Source: Gammaproteobacteria bacterium (GTDB lineage Bacteria; Pseudomonadota; Gammaproteobacteria; HK1). Taken from it: 64,000 nucleotides of DNA. The DNA is taken from NCBI GenBank assembly GCA_021773635.1, contig JAJFJV010000013.1, positions 1 to 64,000 of the forward strand. Reading direction: 5' to 3'. Position 1 is the first letter of the stretch. Every line of letters begins with the position of its first letter. Below are positions 31,702-40,046 of the stretch, piece by piece. Under the pieces are notes generated by a model. That model ran no database searches. It saw nothing but the letters and a program-made list of their open reading frames with translations, and was not told the DNA's origin. The position numbers and the translations under genes were made by a program.

Positions 31702-31788
31702 CCGTCATTCCGGACAGCGTTTTTTGCTGAGCCGGAATCCAGGCTTTTAAACTGCTGACTGGATGCCGGTTCAAGCCCGGCATGACGG
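31702..31788. repeat. BIME-like paired hairpin repeat, copy A
   Basis: CCGTCATTCCGG (31702-31713) pairs with CCGGCATGACGG (31777-31788), and GCCGGAATCCAG (31731-31742) pairs with CTGGATGCCGG (31759-31769). This gives two nested stems, the typical form of dispersed REP/BIME elements with a CGTCATTCC...GGAATCCAG core. Related copies lie at 32828-32993 and 44921-44948. It sits between prsT and galE. Confidence 0.75.
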
Positions 31789-31812
31789 ATTTTAGCTAAC
31801 GGGATAGCAGTA

Positions 31813-32820
31813 ATGTCTAAAGGAATTCTCGTAACCGGTGGTGCCGGGTACATCGGCAGTCACGTAGTCCGGCAACTCGGTGAGGCCGGGCGCCGCGTGG
31901 TGGTGCTCGATAATCTGTCCACGGGCTTTGCCGAGGCCGTACTGCACGGCGATCTGGTGGTCGGTGATACCGGTGACCACGAGCTGATTAATCGCATACT
32001 CAAGGAGTATGAAGTCGATACCGTGCTGCACTTCGCGGCCCACACCGTGGTACCGGAGTCGGTTGCCAATCCGCTCAAATACTACGGCAACAACACCTGC
32101 AACTCACGAAACCTGCTGGCCTGCTGTGCCAAGGCGGGGGTCCGCCATTTCATCTTCTCCTCTACCGCCGCGGTCTATGGAATCCCCGAGGTCCAGCCGG
32201 TTACCGAGGAAACACCGACCCAACCGATTAACGCCTACGGCAGCTCCAAACTCATGACCGAATGGATGCTCCGTGACCTTTCCGCCGCAAGCGATCTGCG
32301 GCACGGGATATTGCGCTATTTCAACGTGGCCGGTTGCGACCCTGAATGCCGTATCGGCCAGTCTACGCCGGGGGCTACCCTGCTCATCAAGGTCGCCTGC
32401 GAGGCGGCGGTGGGCAAGCGCGACTCACTTTCCATCTTCGGTACCGATTACCCTACCCCCGATGGCACCGGAATCCGTGATTACATCCACGTGGAAGATC
32501 TGGCGAGTGCCCATCTCAGGGCCCTGGAACACCTGGAAAATGGAGGCGACTCACTCACCCTGAATTGCGGCTATGGTCGTGGCTTCAGCGTACGCGAGGT
32601 ACTGGACTCGGTTGAGCGCGTAGGCAAGATCAAACTCAATATCCGGGAGGAAGCCCGGCGCGCCGGCGACCCGCCAGCATTGATCGCCAACGGCGAGCAA
32701 GTCCGCAACCAACTCAACTGGAGCCCGCGCTACGACGATCTGGACACCATCGTCCGCACCAGTCTCGCCTGGGAACAAAAACTGGCGAAACGCAATAGCT
32801 CGGTTGGACCGCCCCAATAA
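31813..32820 (+). CDS. galE: UDP-glucose 4-epimerase, 335 aa
   Basis: An extended short-chain dehydrogenase: NAD-binding GGAGYIGSH (residues 9-17), SSTAAVYG with the catalytic Ser/Thr, and the YGSSK motif with Tyr142 and Lys146. The segment FNVAGCDPECRIGQ and the nucleotide-binding DYIHVEDLA are typical of GalE. It interconverts UDP-glucose and UDP-galactose and so feeds the polysaccharide locus. Starts at ATG 31813. Length fits the family. The assignment as GalE rather than UDP-GlcNAc 4-epimerase cannot be certain without tests. Confidence 0.9.
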   Translation: MSKGILVTGGAGYIGSHVVRQLGEAGRRVVVLDNLSTGFAEAVLHGDLVVGDTGDHELINRILKEYEVDTVLHFAAHTVVPESVANPLKYYGNNTCNSRNLLACCAKAGVRHFIFSSTAAVYGIPEVQPVTEETPTQPINAYGSSKLMTEWMLRDLSAASDLRHGILRYFNVAGCDPECRIGQSTPGATLLIKVACEAAVGKRDSLSIFGTDYPTPDGTGIRDYIHVEDLASAHLRALEHLENGGDSLTLNCGYGRGFSVREVLDSVERVGKIKLNIREEARRAGDPPALIANGEQVRNQLNWSPRYDDLDTIVRTSLAWEQKLAKRNSSVGPPQ

Positions 32821-32827
32821 ATAACTT

Positions 32828-32993
32828 CGTCCTGCCGGTTGCAGCGAAGCGAAACACCGGCATCCAGGGGAACGAAGGTACTGCAACCTATCCCTCCTCC
32901 CAGCCCGATAAAGCGGTGTTTTACCATTGCCAGCAAAGAACTATTTGCACTGCAATTGATCCCTGGATTACCCACTTTCGTGGGTAATGACGG
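32828..32993. repeat. BIME-like paired hairpin repeat, copy B (in 520-base intergenic region)
   Basis: The left half reads CGTCCTGCCGG...ACCGGCATCCAGG, the right half CCTGGATTACCCAC-TTTC-GTGGGTAATGACGG. The right half is a perfect 9-base hairpin (32967-32975/32980-32988). The two halves are arranged head to head, as in copy A at 31702, with about 80 unrelated bases between. Downstream in the same gene-free stretch (32821-33340) lie a candidate small RNA and a strong terminator. Confidence 0.7.
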
Positions 32994-33114
32994 AGTGAGG
33001 GTCAATGCCCTTTTACAGAGCCGGAACATTATCTTTAAAGAACGCATGGACAATGGCCTACAAACAGTGGGGGCTTTGCCCATAGAGCCTGTGTGGCGAG
33101 TGATCTAGATTGAC

Positions 33115-33226
33115 ACCCTCGTGCACAAGGAAGCCAAGGAGGCCTCGGTGCACAGGGAGCCACACACGGACGTGGCGGTGCCCCTCACGGCTGGAAAGGA
33201 TTCCATCAGCCCGAGGGGCTTTTTTA
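33115..33226 (+). ncRNA. Candidate Csr/Rsm-type small RNA sequestering CsrA/RsmA
   Basis: A stretch of about 110 bases with no gene has repeated CAxGGAxG-like motifs: GGA at 33129, 33138, 33156, 33168 and 33198. Three sit in loops: AAGGA between GAAGCC and GGCCTC, ACACGGAC between GCCAC and GTGGC, and AGGA at the tip of the terminator hairpin. One lies in single-stranded spacer. A strong intrinsic terminator ends it. GGA in loops plus a terminator is the architecture of CsrB/RsmY/RsmZ RNAs. I found no convincing GacA box, and the 5' end is an estimate. Related genes (c-di-GMP and EPS) would be classical targets. Confidence 0.42.
33180..33226 (+). terminator. Strong intrinsic terminator
   Basis: GCCCCTC (33180-33186) pairs with GAGGGGC (33213-33219), and inside it GGCTGGAA pairs with TTCCATCAGCC, followed by six T. 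The hairpin is long and stable, oriented to the plus strand. It is 360 bases downstream of galE, too far for a simple galE terminator, which points to an independent transcript. Confidence 0.8.
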
Positions 33227-33340
33227 TTCCCAGGGACGGGATGTATGTTGCCAGACCGCCGGGAGCGGGCGGCAACGAATCTCCAAGGATGAAGTTATGG
33301 CAGGTCATGCCAGCGCAGCACAATCTGCAACAACACCCCA

Positions 33341-35089
33341 CTAACCCGGCAGCGTATCCTCAGGCTCCGCCATCTCCAAATAACCCTCACCCAGCAGATA
33401 GTGAAAGATCACGTCCGCCGCCTGTTGCGGTTCCAGATGGGTGGTATCGATACGAATTTCCGGAGTCTCGGGTGCCTCATAGGGTGAGCTGATACCGGTG
33501 AATTCTGCAATCAACCCCTGCCGTGCCTTGGCATAAAGCCCCTTGCGATCGCGCTCCTCGCAGACTGCCAGCGGGGTCGCCACATAAATTTCTATGAATG
33601 CCCCGTCCGCTGCGATCATCTCCCGCACGCGGTTTCGGGTTTCCTGAAACGGCGCGATGGGCGCACAAATGGCGATCCCCCCGTTTTTGGTGATTTCCCC
33701 GGCTACAAAACCAATACGGCAGACATTCAGATCGCGGTCATGCTGGGAAAAACCGAGTTCACTTGAGAGGTTTTGACGCACGATATCGCCATCCAGCAAA
33801 GTCACCGGACGTTCACCCGCCTCGATGCACTTTGCCTGCAGGATCTTCGCCAATGTTGATTTCCCCGAACCGGAAAGGCCGGTGAAAAACAGCGTGAAAC
33901 CCTGCTGGTTACGCGGCGGATAAACCTGGCCAAGTACCTTCAATACATCCGGAAAGGAGAACCAGCCCGGAACAGGCTGCCCCATGGCCATCAGGGAAGA
34001 GAGCTCCGAGGCGCTGAGGCTGTGGCAAGGCTCGTGCTGTGTTTGCGCCGCCTCGCAGGAAATAAACTGTCCCCGGCGCGGCGCATAACACAGGCGCCGG
34101 GAGTGAATGATCCCCAGCCCGATTTCCGCCTCGTAACCACCCACAAAGTCCTGCGCGGCGTAACGCGGGTAGAAAGGCTCACCGGTATCTGCGTGCGCTG
34201 GTGGGCTGCCATGATCATTGCCGACAATGAGGTGACTGCATCCGTAATTACGCCGGACTATGGCATGCCACAGCCCCTCTCTTGGTCCCGCCATACGCAT
34301 GGCCAAAGGTAGCAGGGATAGCAAAACCTGGGCGTGGCCATAGTGCTTCTGGATTGCCTGATAACACTTTACCCGTGCGTAATAACCAAGATCATCAGGC
34401 CTGGCGATACCCACCACCGGGTGCAGCAGAATATGGGCATGTGCCTCCCGGGCCGCCCTCAGCGTTACCTCCTGCTCCAGCCGATGCATGGGCTGGGTGG
34501 TCTGAAAAGCCACCACGCGATCCCAACCCCAATTCCCAAAAAGTTCACGGAGGGCCCTAGGCGTAAGGCGGGCATCCACAAAGTCATAGTGCAGGGGGAG
34601 CCGCAGCCCCCTGATTTTTCCACCCACGTAGAAAGGACGGGTATCCCGGAGCAGTCGCTTTACCCCGGCGTGGGCCTCAGAACGCGTGCCGTAGACCTGT
34701 TCCGCCTCCCGCCCGAGATCCGGCTGCCAGATGTCATCCACGTCAAGGGCAGCAAGCATCACGCCCTCGTTATCTCGCAGGGCAAGAACTGCACCCGCTT
34801 CAAGTCCCGCCGCGGTTTCCTCATTTACATCCAGCACAATAGGGATGGGCCAGACCGTGCCATCGTCAAGTTTCACCTGCTCGAGCACCGACTCATAACA
34901 GCTGCGGTTCATAAACCCGTCGAGCGGAGAAAAAGCCCCGTTCAGCAGCAATTCGAGGTCACATAGTTGGCGATGACGAAGTGTCAGGGAGGGAAAGGCA
35001 GCGGACTCCGCACGCAAATGCGCTGCTTCTGGCTCGTCGACCAACAGCTCGCGCAGGGTTCCACCGTAGGGTTTTATTATGTCAGACAA
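33341..35089 (-). CDS. ATP sulfurylase / APS kinase fusion with altered sulfurylase motifs, 582 aa
   Basis: The N-terminal part (about 1-390) has the ATP sulfurylase fold, with DGFMNRSCYESVL and GPREGLWHAIVRRNYG conserved. The C-terminal part (395-575) is an APS kinase with P-loop GLSGSGKST (404-412), DGDIVRQNLSSELGFS and NGGIAICAPIAPF intact. The sulfurylase active-site motifs deviate: QTTQPMHRLE (196-205) where QTRNPxHRAH is usual, and GNDHGSPP where GRDHAGP is usual. The first domain may be inactive or altered, while APS phosphorylation should remain. Starts at TTG 35089, because a stop lies just upstream and no ATG fits. It would supply PAPS for sulfation. Confidence 0.85.
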   Translation of the reverse strand: MSDIIKPYGGTLRELLVDEPEAAHLRAESAAFPSLTLRHRQLCDLELLLNGAFSPLDGFMNRSCYESVLEQVKLDDGTVWPIPIVLDVNEETAAGLEAGAVLALRDNEGVMLAALDVDDIWQPDLGREAEQVYGTRSEAHAGVKRLLRDTRPFYVGGKIRGLRLPLHYDFVDARLTPRALRELFGNWGWDRVVAFQTTQPMHRLEQEVTLRAAREAHAHILLHPVVGIARPDDLGYYARVKCYQAIQKHYGHAQVLLSLLPLAMRMAGPREGLWHAIVRRNYGCSHLIVGNDHGSPPAHADTGEPFYPRYAAQDFVGGYEAEIGLGIIHSRRLCYAPRRGQFISCEAAQTQHEPCHSLSASELSSLMAMGQPVPGWFSFPDVLKVLGQVYPPRNQQGFTLFFTGLSGSGKSTLAKILQAKCIEAGERPVTLLDGDIVRQNLSSELGFSQHDRDLNVCRIGFVAGEITKNGGIAICAPIAPFQETRNRVREMIAADGAFIEIYVATPLAVCEERDRKGLYAKARQGLIAEFTGISSPYEAPETPEIRIDTTHLEPQQAADVIFHYLLGEGYLEMAEPEDTLPG

Positions 35090-35128
35090 AGAACGCGTGC
35101 TTCACAGGCCTGCTGTGCAGCACCTCAC

Positions 35129-35365
35129 TCAAAGCATATCTCCCTTCTCGGGCGTGGCGTCTCTCACCTTGGCCAGGACACTTTTAAATTTCTTCCGACT
35201 TCCTCGCCTGGCCCGTTCAGAGAGATATTCCTCGGTCAACAATGCCGACATCTTTTCGGCCAAGGCAGTCGCCACAAACTGGTTGATGGATATGTGCTCC
35301 CTTCGGGCAAGTTCTCGAACACTCTCATGAAGGGAGTCAGGAAGCCTCAGGCTTAGCGTACTCAT
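35129..35365 (-). CDS. Ribbon-helix-helix antitoxin, 78 aa
   Basis: A 78-residue protein with MSTLSLRLPDSLHESVRELA and REHISINQFVATALAEK, the beta-strand and two helices of the ribbon-helix-helix fold (CopG/HicB-like). The C-terminal part is basic (RARRGSRKKFKSVLAKV) and could wrap the toxin. It overlaps the PIN toxin gene by four bases (35362-35365) and is downstream of it. Together they form a toxin-antitoxin pair with the toxin gene first. It is expected to bind the palindromic operator at 35791-35808. Confidence 0.85.
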   Translation of the reverse strand: MSTLSLRLPDSLHESVRELARREHISINQFVATALAEKMSALLTEEYLSERARRGSRKKFKSVLAKVRDATPEKGDML

Positions 35366-35814
35366 GATATTTCTCCTATGACTCGCAAGAATTCTGCCGG
35401 ACTGAGTGCCTGGATACCGAAACGGCCCACTTTTGAGAAATCTTTTAAATTGTGACTGATCAAGTAGCGACTTTCTGATTCAACTGCCAATTCAAGCACC
35501 ATGTCATCATCAGGGTCGTGAAGATGTGGGCGCCACAGAAAATGGATTTTCTGATGTCGTCCGACTCGGCACAAGTAATCAAGAAAGTCATCTATATCAA
35601 CGGCTGACAATCCAAATTCTCCCGCCAACCGTTTTGCAACAGCCTCATACTCGATTACCAGAGGCACCGAAAGCACAAACTCAAACTTATTCTCATCGAT
35701 GAGAGAAAGCAGCCTGAATGACGCACCTTGTCGAGAACGCAGGGCAGAAATCAAAACGCTGGTATCAAGAACAATCCTTGGGCGCATATTGGTATTATGT
35801 GTAATACCACGCAC
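35362..35814 (-). CDS. PIN-domain toxin, 141-150 aa
   Basis: The N-terminal motif RIVLDTSVLISAL gives the first acidic residue of the PIN nuclease site; Glu near VIEYEAV and Asp residues in HDPDDDMVLELAVESESRY complete it. The fold is that of single-strand RNases in toxin-antitoxin systems. Two starts are possible: ATG 35787 (MRPRIVLD) with no obvious binding site, or GTG 35814 with AAGG about 10 bases upstream. In the first case the operator is upstream, in the second inside the coding region. It is translationally coupled to the antitoxin. Confidence 0.85.
   Translation of the reverse strand: MRGITHNTNMRPRIVLDTSVLISALRSRQGASFRLLSLIDENKFEFVLSVPLVIEYEAVAKRLAGEFGLSAVDIDDFLDYLCRVGRHQKIHFLWRPHLHDPDDDMVLELAVESESRYLISHNLKDFSKVGRFGIQALSPAEFLRVIGEIS
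35791..35808. promoter_or_regulatory. Palindromic operator of the toxin-antitoxin operon
   Basis: A perfect inverted repeat, GGTATTA-TGTG-TAATACC, lies 3 bases upstream of the ATG at 35787. Its symmetric 7-base arms are typical of sites bound by ribbon-helix-helix antitoxin dimers, so autoregulation is likely. Confidence 0.65.
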
Positions 35815-35858
35815 ATTTCAAGGCCTTTATCCACTGATGCCCCCGCTTCTGGAGGAAA

Positions 35859-36632
35859 CTATTCTGCAGGAACACCGGCCTTGCGTAGGAGCGCACGGAC
35901 GTAACGGCTGGGTATCGCGTAACTGATACCGCTCGGCTTCTCCAGCACGGTTTCCTTGCTCTCCTTGATAAACACCCGGTTAATCACCCCCATGACGATG
36001 CCGTTTTCCACGTCGTAGAGCGGGCTTCCGCTATTCCCGGGGTAAGCCGTCGCATCCAGTTGAAAGACGTTATAGGGAGACCGCAGACGTTGAATCATCT
36101 GCGTATCCAGGTGTTTTGTAGATATCTGGGGAATCGCAATGGGCGTGATGGCGGACACGATCCCCCTGTGCGTGACCGGACGCATACCGAGCACCATGCC
36201 AATGGGAAATCCGGAAAAGGCATAGAGCTCACCTTCCCGTACCCGTCCGGAATCACCGAGTTTCAATGCGGGTAACGGACGGCCCTCAATTTTCAGCAGG
36301 GCAAGATCATGCACCTTGTCCACCGCAACCCGATGAGCCTTGCGCACCTGGCCCTTGCTGGCAGGCCCGCCAACGAGCACCACCAGGGATTCATGGTGCT
36401 CACTATCGAGGGTTACCGGCACCACATGGGCATTGGTCACCACGTGTCTGCCATCGGCCACCACAAAACCGGTACCCACGAATCGGGCGGGGGGCCGCCG
36501 TGTCGCCAATATGGTGCCTACCCCCACTACGCCCGGCTTCACCTTTGCGATGGTATCCGGCAGCGGATCGGCCGAGACCGAGGTGCTCAACACCACTATA
36601 AAACAGAGGCTTATGAAGTTTATGACGGGCAC
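35859..36632 (-). CDS. Secreted trypsin-like serine protease, 257 aa
   Basis: Start chosen at GTG 36632, which has TGGAG five bases upstream and overlaps the end of the epimerase gene; the longer frame lies inside that gene. A signal peptide (NFISLCFIVVLSTSVSA) precedes the mature protein. The catalytic triad is visible as VTNAHVV (His69), VHDLALL (Asp109) and YPGNSGSPLY (Ser201). It has no PDZ domain, unlike DegP. It probably acts in the periplasm. It is coupled to the UDP-GlcNAc 2-epimerase gene, though the functional link is unclear. Confidence 0.85.
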   Translation of the reverse strand: MPVINFISLCFIVVLSTSVSADPLPDTIAKVKPGVVGVGTILATRRPPARFVGTGFVVADGRHVVTNAHVVPVTLDSEHHESLVVLVGGPASKGQVRKAHRVAVDKVHDLALLKIEGRPLPALKLGDSGRVREGELYAFSGFPIGMVLGMRPVTHRGIVSAITPIAIPQISTKHLDTQMIQRLRSPYNVFQLDATAYPGNSGSPLYDVENGIVMGVINRVFIKESKETVLEKPSGISYAIPSRYVRALLRKAGVPAE

Positions 36633-37729
36633 ATCTGCTCCAGCAGAATCTGCACGATGCGCCCCGCGGCAGCACCATCCCACAATTCAGGACATCGCCC
36701 CTCGCGAGTCTCCCCGTTGAGAATGGAAAACACCGCTTCGCGAATCTTTTGCGGATCCTGTCCAGCCAGAATATTCGTGCCTTTGGTCATAGTGATGGGA
36801 CGCTCGGTATTTTCCCGTGCCGTCACGCAGGGCACGCCGAGCACTGTGGTCTCCTCCTGTATACCACCGGAATCCGTCAGCACCAGGGCCGCATTATCCA
36901 TGCACTGGAGAAATTCAAGATAGCCAAGAGGCTCCACCAGATGGATATCCGGGCAGGCCGCCAGACGTTCGTCAAAACCGAACTCGGTAAGCCGTGCACG
37001 GGTACGCGGATGCACCGGAAATACGATTGGCAGACGCTCTGACATCTCGGTTAGCACATCAAGTAAGGGACTCAACATCTCCGCATAATCCACGTTGGAG
37101 GGGCGATGGAGTGTGACGAGGGCATAGCCCCGGGATGCAAGGCCAAGGTTATCCAGGATTTTCTGCTTCGCCGCCTGCTCACGATGATGTAGCAGGGAAT
37201 CGATCATGACGTTGCCCACGAAGAACGCCCGCTTGCTGTCAATTCCCTCCCGTTCCAGGTTAGCGAAGGCTGTTCGCTCCGTAAGAAACAGAAAATCCGA
37301 GATTTGATCGGTCAGCACCCGGTTGATCTCCTCCGGCATCCGCCGATCCCAGGAACGCAGGCCAGCCTCCACATGTGCCAGCTTGATACCCAGCTTTACC
37401 GCGGTCAGACCACAGGCAATGGTGGAATTCACATCCCCCACCACCAACACCAGATCGGGCTGCAGTTCCTTAAGAATTTCCTCGAACTCAATCATTACCC
37501 GCCCGGTCTGCACCCCGTGCCCGGCCGACCCGACCCCAAGATAGTAGTCCGGTTTTGGCAATCCCAGCTGGTCAAAAAAGAGCGTCGACATCTTCTGATC
37601 GTAGTGCTGACCCGTATGCACGATAACCGGATCAATCTGCGAACATGCCGCCATCTTCTCGTAAATTGGTGCTATTTTCATGAAGTTAGGCCGTGCGCCG
37701 ACCACGTTGACCACTTTCAATTTTGTCAT
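36620..37729 (-). CDS. wecB: UDP-N-acetylglucosamine 2-epimerase, 369 aa
   Basis: Start at ATG 37729, with AAAGGAAAAG upstream; the longer frame lacks this. Motifs VVGARPNFMKIAP, VVGDVNSTIACG, HVEAGLRS and PEEINRVLTD are those of the WecB/MnaA family, with the substrate-binding His and Arg conserved. It makes UDP-ManNAc from UDP-GlcNAc. A WbpI-like specificity for UDP-GlcNAc3NAcA is possible, since WbpB/D/E-like genes lie at 53.4-56.1 kb. It lies on the opposite strand to the main locus. Confidence 0.9.
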   Translation of the reverse strand: MTKLKVVNVVGARPNFMKIAPIYEKMAACSQIDPVIVHTGQHYDQKMSTLFFDQLGLPKPDYYLGVGSAGHGVQTGRVMIEFEEILKELQPDLVLVVGDVNSTIACGLTAVKLGIKLAHVEAGLRSWDRRMPEEINRVLTDQISDFLFLTERTAFANLEREGIDSKRAFFVGNVMIDSLLHHREQAAKQKILDNLGLASRGYALVTLHRPSNVDYAEMLSPLLDVLTEMSERLPIVFPVHPRTRARLTEFGFDERLAACPDIHLVEPLGYLEFLQCMDNAALVLTDSGGIQEETTVLGVPCVTARENTERPITMTKGTNILAGQDPQKIREAVFSILNGETREGRCPELWDGAAAGRIVQILLEQMCPS

Positions 37730-38132
37730 TCTGACTTTTCCTTTAAAACACTCGACCAGCATATGACGCGAGCATCCGGGATACCCGCCTGACTTCAAAA
37801 AACGCTACTTCCGAGACACATCGGCATCTGATCCAGAAGCTGAACCAAAGCATCGTCCGAATCGCCTTTTCAGGCGAGGGAATTCACAGCACAAATCATC
37901 CTCAAGCATTGCCATCCCCGGACGATACATTAACGGGAGGCCTGCGGGCTTTCATAACGCATTATCTCAAACGTGTTGTAACGTGCCCCGGTTCAGCTTT
38001 TATCAATCCGGGGAGAGGTAGAATTTGGCAGTTAAACGTGGAGTCCCTCGGGGTTTCATGTGCGGTAGCCGTTCTAGTCCAGCAAGCCCACCCTGAATTC
38101 CCGTCAATAGAGCACTCGTTACCCTCAATCAT
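37730..38132. other. Intergenic leader region between divergent operons
   Basis: The 400-base spacer separates the epimerase/protease operon (minus) from the EPS operon (plus). It contains two hairpins: TCGCC-TTTTCA-GGCGA (37862-37877) and CCCCGG with CCGGGG (37986-38013). No clear ribosome binding site precedes the amidotransferase ATG at 38133. A sigma-54-type site was looked for, as XrtA loci are sometimes RpoN-dependent, but nothing convincing was found. Plus-strand ORFs within it have no supported coding features. Confidence 0.5.
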
Positions 38133-40046
38133 ATGTGTGGCATCGTCGGAATCTACTTCAAGGACAGTCAACGCAAGGTTGAGGAGTCATCTGTGCGCGC
38201 CATGTGTGCGCGCATTGTTCACCGCGGGCCCGATGATGAAGGTATCTTCACAGATGACAATCTCGGGATGGGGATGCGTCGCCTGGCTGTGATCGATCTG
38301 GAAGGTGGGCACCAGCCGATCTTTAACGAGGACGGCTCAATCTCCACCGTATTCAATGGGGAGATTTTCAACTATCCCGAACTGAAACAAGAGCTGCAAG
38401 GCCAGGGACATCACTTTCGCACCCACAGCGATACCGAATCCCTGGTCCACGGCTATGAACAGTGGGGAGATGCACTGCCCAGCCATCTCAACGGCATGTT
38501 CGCCTTCAGTATCTGGGACTCCCGGGCACGTCGCCTGCTGATTGCCCGAGACCATGTGGGAATTAAGCCCCTGTACCTGTTTGAGGATGAGCACGTCCTC
38601 GCCTGGGCCTCAGAGATCAAGGCTCTGTTTGCTCTCCCCTTTATCAAGCCAGAGCTCGACCAGCAGGCGCTAATCGACTACTTCACCTTTGGCTACGTCC
38701 CTGCTCCCCGCACAATGTTTAAGGGAATCGAGAAACTGCCGCCGGCTACCTATCTTGTAGCCAAAGGCCGACAAGTTAGCCGCCACGGATATTGGGATGT
38801 TGCATTTCACCCGGAAGAGCGGCCCTTCGAGGATTGGTGTGAAGAACTTCGTACCACCTTCGATGATGCGGTGGGCCGCCAACTGGCGAGCGATGTACCG
38901 CTGGGCGCCTTCCTGTCGGGAGGTATTGATTCCACCGCCATCGTGACCTCCATGCGCGAACTGGGTACAAAGGATATCTCTACCTACGCCATCGGTTTTG
39001 GTGCCGAAGACGCCTTCCACAACGAGACTGACAAGGCCGCTATGGTCGCAAAGGCCGTCGGTACCAATCATCACGAAATCCTGGTGGAGCCCGACGTCAC
39101 CCAGCTCATCGAACCTCTCATCTACCATCTCGATGAACCCGTTACCGACACCTCATTTCTGGTTTCCTATCTAGTAAGCAAACTGGCTAAAGAGAGTGTC
39201 ACTGTCATTCTTTCGGGGGTTGGTGGTGACGAGGTATTTGGTGGCTACCGGCGCTATCTGTGGCCGGAGATTCAGAAATACTATTCTCTGCTGCCAAATT
39301 TCGTCGACCGTTCCATGGTGCGGCCCCTGGTGAGCCGAATGCCGGTGGATCGAGGCTCACCCCTCAAGGCCTTTGCACGCTATCTGCGCGGTTACCTTGC
39401 CCATGCCGATCTTCCGGATGCCGAACGCTACCAGGGTTACGTGCGGATTTTCACCGATGGGCAGTTACAGAATTTACTGAGCAGCGATATGCGCCCAGTG
39501 CACGCTGCTTCACCCGCCAATCAAGTGGCAGACTGGTACCGGGCCGCCGACGCCAAAGCCCCGCTGGACCACATGCTCTACGCAGACCAGAAAACCTCCC
39601 TGGTGGACAGCCTGCTGAGCTTTACCGACAAAATGACCATGGCAGTCTCATTGGAGGCTCGCGTGCCCTTTCTCGACACGCGTCTGATCGAGCTTGCAGC
39701 GCGCATGCCGCCCGACCTGAAGATGAAAGGACTCAGAGACGGCAAGCGAGTGCTTAAAGGCGCTATGGCAGAGCGCTTTCCCAAGGGTTTGCTTAAACAA
39801 CGCAAGCAGGGCTTTGGCACTCCCATTAGCCGCTGGTTTCGGGGTGGGTTGCGCGAATACCTGCACGACATGCTTTCCCCTGAGCGTTTGCGCGCACGAG
39901 GGCTCGTCGATCCAAAGGTAGCGTGGAACCTAATAGACGATCACATGGCAGAACGTGCCGACCACTCGGAACACATCCTCGCACTCCTGACCCTGGAGGT
40001 ATGGCAAGGTGTATTCTTTGATCAAACAAGGGATATCGCAGCGTGA
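38133..40046 (+). CDS. Asparagine synthase-like amidotransferase of EPS locus, 637 aa
   Basis: The N-terminal Cys2 of MCGIVGIY is the glutaminase nucleophile, followed by HRGPDDEGIF and FNGEIFNY of the class II GATase fold. The synthetase half has SGGIDSTAIV (PP-motif ATP site) and GVGGDEVFGGYRRY. The length of 637 is normal. In XrtA and other EPS loci such proteins are thought to amidate sugar acids or polymer groups rather than make asparagine. It is the first gene of the plus-strand locus, and its stop overlaps the next start by four bases. Confidence 0.88.
   Translation: MCGIVGIYFKDSQRKVEESSVRAMCARIVHRGPDDEGIFTDDNLGMGMRRLAVIDLEGGHQPIFNEDGSISTVFNGEIFNYPELKQELQGQGHHFRTHSDTESLVHGYEQWGDALPSHLNGMFAFSIWDSRARRLLIARDHVGIKPLYLFEDEHVLAWASEIKALFALPFIKPELDQQALIDYFTFGYVPAPRTMFKGIEKLPPATYLVAKGRQVSRHGYWDVAFHPEERPFEDWCEELRTTFDDAVGRQLASDVPLGAFLSGGIDSTAIVTSMRELGTKDISTYAIGFGAEDAFHNETDKAAMVAKAVGTNHHEILVEPDVTQLIEPLIYHLDEPVTDTSFLVSYLVSKLAKESVTVILSGVGGDEVFGGYRRYLWPEIQKYYSLLPNFVDRSMVRPLVSRMPVDRGSPLKAFARYLRGYLAHADLPDAERYQGYVRIFTDGQLQNLLSSDMRPVHAASPANQVADWYRAADAKAPLDHMLYADQKTSLVDSLLSFTDKMTMAVSLEARVPFLDTRLIELAARMPPDLKMKGLRDGKRVLKGAMAERFPKGLLKQRKQGFGTPISRWFRGGLREYLHDMLSPERLRARGLVDPKVAWNLIDDHMAERADHSEHILALLTLEVWQGVFFDQTRDIAA

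Noticed and set aside
33105-33341. Minus-strand ORF over the intergenic region at 33.1-33.3 kb
   Set aside because: Starts with a cysteine-rich, non-protein-like composition and overlaps the terminator hairpin; the RNA interpretation explains the sequence better.
37800-38132. Sigma-54-type promoter upstream of the EPS operon
   Set aside because: TTGGCAGTTAAACGTGGA near 38025 resembles a -24 box, but the -12 GC is absent.
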